This document shows, one piece after another, positions 59,739 through 64,000 of a stretch of 64,000 nt of DNA. This DNA is from Solibacillus palustris (GTDB taxonomy: Bacteria; Bacillota; Bacilli; Bacillales_A; Planococcaceae). The translations under genes were made by a program, and so were the position numbers. The notes under the pieces were generated by a model, which searched no databases, was not told where the DNA came from, and saw nothing but the letters and a program-made list of their open reading frames with translations. Every line of letters begins with the position of its first letter. Within the stretch, counting starts at the first letter, position 1. Location of the stretch: positions 1-64,000 of the forward strand of contig NZ_JAKZFC010000006.1 of assembly GCF_022549215.1 (NCBI RefSeq). Direction: 5' to 3'.

Positions 59739-60713
59739 TTATTTACGCTTTTTTGTTACACGACCTAATAAAAATGCCCCAGCTGCTACAGCTAAAAATG
59801 TGTTTGTTTTTTTGTTAAATACTTGTTTCGTTACTAAATTGATATTTTGAGGGCGCTCTGCTAAACGACGCATAAAGTAGCCGTACCAGTCCTGTCCAAA
59901 TGGTACGTATGTACAGAAGTTGTACCCTTCTTTTGCAAGACTCACTTGCATATCTGTACGGAAGCCGTAAAGCATTTGGAATTCAAATTTTTCATTTGGA
60001 ATGTCGTGCTCTTTTACAAATTGTTTTACATGATTAATTATATTATGATCATGTGTCGCGATTGACGTAAATTTACCATGTAGTAAATGGTATTCAATTT
60101 GATCAATGAATTTACGGTCGATGTCTACTTTGTCTTGGAACGCGACAGATGGATCTTCCTTGTATGCGCCCTTAACTAAGCGTAAACGGTAGTCTTTAAA
60201 GCGTTCAACGTTGTCATCGGATTCAAAGAAATACGCTTGAATAACAGTTCCGACATTCCCATATTCTGCGTGAAGTGCCTCTAATAGCTCAAATGATGGA
60301 TGTAAACGCGCATAGTTTTCCATATCAAAGTTAACAAAAATTTGATATTCATTTGCTAATGCAACGATGTCTTTTAAGTTTTCGTAGCAGAAATCATAAT
60401 CAATATCTAAGCCTAATTGTGATGGTTTTAGTGAAATATGGGCATCTAAATTTTCAGAATGAATGCGTTCAATCACAGTTAAAATTTGTTCTTTTGCAGC
60501 AAGTGCAGCACTTTTTTCAAATACAAATTCACCTAAATTATCAACGGTACAAGCAATACCCTGAGCGTTTAATGCCTTAATGCTTTCTACAACCTCATCG
60601 ATATTTGTACCTGCAACAACAGTTTGCGCCCCAAGTTGATAACCGTATTTTTGGGCTGCAGAATTTAAAGTTTGATTTTCAGAAAGTGCGATAAAAAAAT
60701 CTTTCAATGACAT
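59739..60713 (-). CDS. putM: Proline dehydrogenase
   Basis: FAD enzyme (324 residues) that oxidises proline to pyrroline-5-carboxylate. The barrel signatures HISLKPSQLGLDIDY, FVNFDMENYARL, RLRLVKGAYKE and FQMLYGFRTDMQ are seen, plus YVPFGQDWYGYFMRRLAERP near the C-terminus. ATG 60713 follows AGGAGGAAT; a long upstream frame to 60971 lacks coding pattern. It is the monofunctional type; the second step is done by RocA. Confidence 0.95.
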   Translation of the reverse strand: MSLKDFFIALSENQTLNSAAQKYGYQLGAQTVVAGTNIDEVVESIKALNAQGIACTVDNLGEFVFEKSAALAAKEQILTVIERIHSENLDAHISLKPSQLGLDIDYDFCYENLKDIVALANEYQIFVNFDMENYARLHPSFELLEALHAEYGNVGTVIQAYFFESDDNVERFKDYRLRLVKGAYKEDPSVAFQDKVDIDRKFIDQIEYHLLHGKFTSIATHDHNIINHVKQFVKEHDIPNEKFEFQMLYGFRTDMQVSLAKEGYNFCTYVPFGQDWYGYFMRRLAERPQNINLVTKQVFNKKTNTFLAVAAGAFLLGRVTKKRK

Positions 60714-60949
60714 TTTAAGTATTCCTCCTGAGAAAAAATTGTTTTTATTAACATTGAGGAGAGTATAAAACAAAAATTTTAAAAATGGAAATAGAAAATA
60801 ATCGGAATAAGGTTTATGAAAAATGAAAATCAAGTCATACCAACGTTTTGTGGTGTAAAAAAATTTTATTGAAATATCTTTTCTATGCCATAAATTGCTT
60901 AGTAAAACGGAAATATTATTTTGTGCAAAATTATAGTGCATAGACGGAA

Positions 60950-60985
60950 AATAAAAAAGACCCCTTTTCAACAGGGGCCTTCGTC
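60950..60985 (-). terminator. Terminator after the RocR-like gene
   Basis: Minus strand GGCCCCTGTTGAAAAGGGGTC then TTTTTT. The 100 bases between this and the gene end also hold a 9-bp perfect hairpin (TTCAGCTGG / CCAGCTGAA, 61053-61080). Confidence 0.8.
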
Positions 60986-61092
60986 AATGATTTTGCTTAA
61001 TAAATTTCCAATTATTCAGTTGCGACGTGTTTTTTTTAGTCAGAGTTTCTCTATTCAGCTGGTGTTTGAACTCCAGCTGAAGCAAGTTAAAG

Positions 61093-62388
61093 CTATTTGC
61101 GTTTTAATCGATATTGTAAGCCCTGACGATGAATTCCTAATGCTTTTGCAGTTTGCGAGATGTTACCATCGTTAAGTAGAAGGGCATGGCTAATGTAATG
61201 ATCTTCAACTTTGCGCATATATTCATCAAGTGGCTGTAATTCCTGCTGTGAAAAATCAAAAAGTTGCTCAACTTCTGTATAAGCAGGCTCTATTTGCTTT
61301 AGCTTCCACTTAAAGTACGCTGGAATATGAGACATTTCTACGTATTCTTCGTTTGTTAGTAGTGCGCTAATATCATCCAGCAGCACTTCAAGCTCCTTCA
61401 GATTGCCGGGCCAGTCATAAGTTAAGAAAATTTCCTCAACATCTGGAACAAGTCCTTTTACAAACATGCCGTAATCATTGCGACGGCGTGTAAAATAGTC
61501 ATCGATAAAGGGCTTAATGTCCTCGCGACGTTCACGAAGTGCTGGTACTTGAATCGTTAAATTCGAAAATAAATAATATAAGTTTTTTGAAAGACGCCCT
61601 TGCTGAATTAGATCAATCGGATCTTCACCAATACTAGCAACAAATACATGATTGCGGTCATTATGCATTTCCAATAATTTAATAATTCGTTCTTGTGCTA
61701 GGCTCGATAAAAATTCGATGCGCTCTGCAAAAAACGTGTAATTTTTTTCTTCGGCAATATACTTTTCGATTTGTGCAAGCAGTGTTTCTTCGTTACGACG
61801 GCAAATGAGTGTTACGAATCGCTCATTTTTTTCTTGTAGCTCGTGATGAATACCTTCTGCAATCATATCTTTCCCTGTTCCTGATTCACCGACTAACATG
61901 ACAGGGATTCGGCCAAGCGCTGCAATTTTTGCCTGCTGAATGACTTGCTTCATCGATTTTGAGACTGCAGTAATGATATCAAATGTTAATGGTGCACCGT
62001 AACGACTTAGAGGGCGATCCATTAAGAACTCTTGTTGTGTAATATCACGAGACAATTGAATCGCGATTTGTGTACCATCGTTAAGGGTATAAGGATAGTA
62101 GTCACTAATCGTGGTCACTTCTTCACCGTGTGCATTCCAAAATGTTTGCTTAACATGTTTAAAACTTTGACCAGAGGCTAACACTTTTTGTAGCATATTT
62201 TGCTCTAAGTTAAAATCGAGTGATTGTGATAAAAAACGCTGTGTAATTTGCTCAAGCGATTCTCCAGTTAGTCCACGCATTTTTTTGTTGTAAACAATCA
62301 CACGTCCATTTTCATCTATGGCACAAAGCCCTGTTTCAATTTTTTCAATCATAAATTCAAAGACACTAGAAATATCTAGCTGTTTCAT
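61093..62388 (-). CDS. RocR-like regulator with degenerate sigma54-activator domain
   Basis: A 431-residue protein: PAS domain (about 10-115), AAA+ region with intact Walker A GESGTGKD (167-174), arginine-finger part LRERREDI (~285), and a C-terminal Fis-type helix (GNISQTAKALGIHRQGLQYRLKR). The GAFTGA loop that contacts sigma-54 is missing, and the Walker B position reads TFFAERIEF, where family members have LFLDEI. So it probably does not work by the normal ATP-driven sigma-54 route and may act as a sigma-70-type regulator, as does TyrR. Divergent from rocA and before putMP: likely controls both. Confidence 0.85.
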   Translation of the reverse strand: MKQLDISSVFEFMIEKIETGLCAIDENGRVIVYNKKMRGLTGESLEQITQRFLSQSLDFNLEQNMLQKVLASGQSFKHVKQTFWNAHGEEVTTISDYYPYTLNDGTQIAIQLSRDITQQEFLMDRPLSRYGAPLTFDIITAVSKSMKQVIQQAKIAALGRIPVMLVGESGTGKDMIAEGIHHELQEKNERFVTLICRRNEETLLAQIEKYIAEEKNYTFFAERIEFLSSLAQERIIKLLEMHNDRNHVFVASIGEDPIDLIQQGRLSKNLYYLFSNLTIQVPALRERREDIKPFIDDYFTRRRNDYGMFVKGLVPDVEEIFLTYDWPGNLKELEVLLDDISALLTNEEYVEMSHIPAYFKWKLKQIEPAYTEVEQLFDFSQQELQPLDEYMRKVEDHYISHALLLNDGNISQTAKALGIHRQGLQYRLKRK

Positions 62389-62450
62389 GCGGTGTAACCC
62401 CCTTAGCATTATTTTAGCATGAATAAGAGATTTTTTGTTTTTAAGAAAAA

Positions 62451-62522
62451 ATATTGCAATAAGCATTATTATATTGCATAATTCGAATTAAGGAATACAT
62501 TATGATGCAAAAAAATATTGCA
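62451..62522. promoter_or_regulatory. Three ATATTGCA boxes upstream of rocA
   Basis: ATATTGCA occurs at 62451-62458, 62471-62478 and 62515-62522, in the 158 bases between rocA and the RocR-like gene. The first two are 20 bases apart, or two helix turns. No -24/-12 (sigma-54) promoter is seen. Candidate binding sites for the divergent regulator. Confidence 0.4.
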
Positions 62523-62546
62523 CCTTATATCGGAGGTAATGGATAA

Positions 62547-64000
62547 ATGATTAACTATAAACACGAACCATTCACAGATTTTTCGGTAGAAGTAAACAAG
62601 CAAGCATATTTAGAAGCGTTGAAAAAAGTAGAGTCACAGCTAGGCGCAGAATATCCACTTATTATTGGTGGAGAGCGCATCTCAACAGAAGAAAAAATTG
62701 TATCGTACAATCCAGCGAAAAAAACAGAAGTTATCGGTTCTGTATCAAAGGCTTCACAGGAGCTAGCTGAAAAAGCAATGCAAGAAGCGGATAAGGCGTT
62801 CCAATCATGGAAAAAAGTTAAACCTGAAATTCGTGCAGACGTATTATTCAAAGCAGCGACAATTATTCGTCGACGCAAGCATGAGTTTTCTGCTTGGTTA
62901 ACGAAAGAAGCAGGGAAGCCATGGAATGAAGCGGATGCAGATACAGCAGAAGCAATCGACTTCTTAGAATACTATGGTCGTCAAATGTTAGAAATGAAAG
63001 ATGGTCGTAAGGTAGAAAGCCGACCAAATGAATATAACCGTTATGACTATATTCCTTTAGGGATTGGTATTGTCATTTCACCGTGGAATTTCCCATTCGC
63101 AATTATGGCGGGTACTACAGTAGCAGCTGTTGTCACTGGGAATACGGTATTACTAAAACCAGCATCAACGACTCCAGTTGTCGCATATAAATTTATCGAA
63201 GTACTTGAAGAAGCGGGTTTACCAAAAGGTGTCGTAAACTTTGTACCTGGTAGCGGTGCAGAAGTAGGGGACTATTTAGTAGATCACCCAAAAACACGCT
63301 TTATCAGCTTCACGGGCTCTCGTGATGTCGGCTTACGCATTAACTCACGAGCTTCTGTATTAAGCGAAGGCCAAATTTGGATTAAACGTGTGATCGCTGA
63401 AATGGGTGGTAAGGACACAATCGTTGTTGATAATGAAGCAGATTTAGAATTAGCAGCACAATCAATTGTGAAATCAGCATTCGGCTTCTCAGGTCAAAAA
63501 TGTTCGGCATGTTCACGCGTTGTCATCGTAAAAGACGTGTATGACCAAGTGGTGAACCGTGTAGAAGCACTCACAAAATCTTTAACTATTGGTGACCCAG
63601 CTGACCCATCAAATTTCATGGCAACGGTAATTGATGCTGCGGCATTCAAAAAAATTAGCGAATATATTGAAATTGGTAAAGAGGAAGGGCGCCTAGTTGC
63701 TGGTGGCACGGCAGACGATACAGTAGGCTACTTCGTGAACCCAACTGTATTTGCAGATGTTGATCCGGAAGCACGTATTATGAAGGAAGAAATCTTCGGT
63801 CCAGTTGTCGCGATAACAAAAGCAGATACGTTTGAAGATGCGATTGCGATTGCAAACAACACAGAATACGGCTTAACAGGCGCGGTTATTACATCAAATC
63901 GCATGAACCAAGAATATGCACGCGATGAATTCCACGTAGGGAACTTATACTTCAACCGTGGATGTACAGGCGCAATCGTTGGATACCAACCATTTGGTGG
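62547..64000 (+). CDS. rocA: 1-pyrroline-5-carboxylate dehydrogenase, cut by window end
   Basis: Oxidises glutamate semialdehyde to glutamate with NAD, after proline dehydrogenase. 484 residues are visible of an expected ~515. Conserved: [12 protein letters not shown] (about 172), [29 protein letters not shown] with catalytic Glu, and [11 protein letters not shown] with the nucleophile Cys. CGGAGG precedes ATG 62547. The gene runs off the right edge. Confidence 0.95.
   Translation, partial: MINYKHEPFTDFSVEVNKQAYLEALKKVESQLGAEYPLIIGGERISTEEKIVSYNPAKKTEVIGSVSKASQELAEKAMQEADKAFQSWKKVKPEIRADVLFKAATIIRRRKHEFSAWLTKEAGKPWNEADADTAEAIDFLEYYGRQMLEMKDGRKVESRPNEYNRYDYIPLGIGIVISPWNFPFAIMAGTTVAAVVTGNTVLLKPASTTPVVAYKFIEVLEEAGLPKGVVNFVPGSGAEVGDYLVDHPKTRFISFTGSRDVGLRINSRASVLSEGQIWIKRVIAEMGGKDTIVVDNEADLELAAQSIVKSAFGFSGQKCSACSRVVIVKDVYDQVVNRVEALTKSLTIGDPADPSNFMATVIDAAAFKKISEYIEIGKEEGRLVAGGTADDTVGYFVNPTVFADVDPEARIMKEEIFGPVVAITKADTFEDAIAIANNTEYGLTGAVITSNRMNQEYARDEFHVGNLYFNRGCTGAIVGYQPFG

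Noticed and set aside
60714-60971. Extended N-terminus of proline dehydrogenase
   Set aside because: The extra frame is AT-rich without family similarity, while ATG 60713 has AGGAGG in front of it.
62389-62546. Sigma-54 promoter before rocA
   Set aside because: No GG-N10-GC pair at -24/-12 was found, although TTGCA-like pieces occur.

Overview
The window looks like a chromosomal segment of a low-GC, spore-forming Bacillales bacterium, most likely of the Planococcaceae (Lysinibacillus/Solibacillus type). The support is gene order and gene content: a complete purEKBCSQLFMNHD operon of Bacillus type with a NETI-protein gene in front, then the block yerA-yerB-yerC-pcrB-pcrA-ligA-camS-gatCAB known from Bacillus subtilis. 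No species can be fixed from the sequence alone.

Layout. 1-100: tail of a 5S rRNA gene and the rRNA operon terminator. 221-1198: a hexapeptide-repeat protein. 1617-4785: a two-component system with a lipoprotein. 4934-18778: purine biosynthesis, controlled by a PurR operator pair and a guanine-class riboswitch with terminator upstream of purE. Between purH and purD lies a tandem set of five RNA hairpins that show nearly the same loop sequence, ending in a strong terminator (17194-17495). 18850-23471: lineage-type genes of unknown function, including coiled-coil proteins and Cys-rich proteins that look like spore-surface material; several have unusual or damaged start or stop codons. 23724-36676: yerA to gatB housekeeping block. 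36834-36988: decayed remnant of nagA. 37002-55746: an accessory sugar-use region with a GNAT protein, an esterase, a YesL-type membrane protein, an ABC sugar importer without its own ATPase, three Gfo/Idh/MocA oxidoreductases, an SDR epimerase, a DapA-type aldolase, an MDR dehydrogenase, a glycosidase-like protein, an FAD oxidoreductase, a ROK kinase and a divergent regulator. A remnant of an MsmX/UgpC-type ATPase lies just past its end. 55922-58055: YbjQ protein and an ECF sigma/anti-sigma pair. 58160-64000: proline catabolism (putP, putM, a degenerate RocR-type regulator, and rocA cut by the window end).

How the parts work together. The pur operon makes IMP from PRPP and is shut off at initiation (PurR) and by attenuation (guanine riboswitch). 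The sugar region reads as one catabolic programme: import, oxidation and epimerisation on the ring, aldol cleavage and phosphorylation. The substrate cannot be named from sequence. The proline genes convert imported proline to glutamate by PutP, PutM and RocA, with the divergent RocR-like gene as the likely regulator.

Most notable: the five-hairpin array before purD, which has different stems but a shared UGGCCGG-type loop and does not match any RNA family I recognise; the decaying spore-type locus; and the orphan sugar locus flanked by remnants of nagA and of an ABC ATPase.
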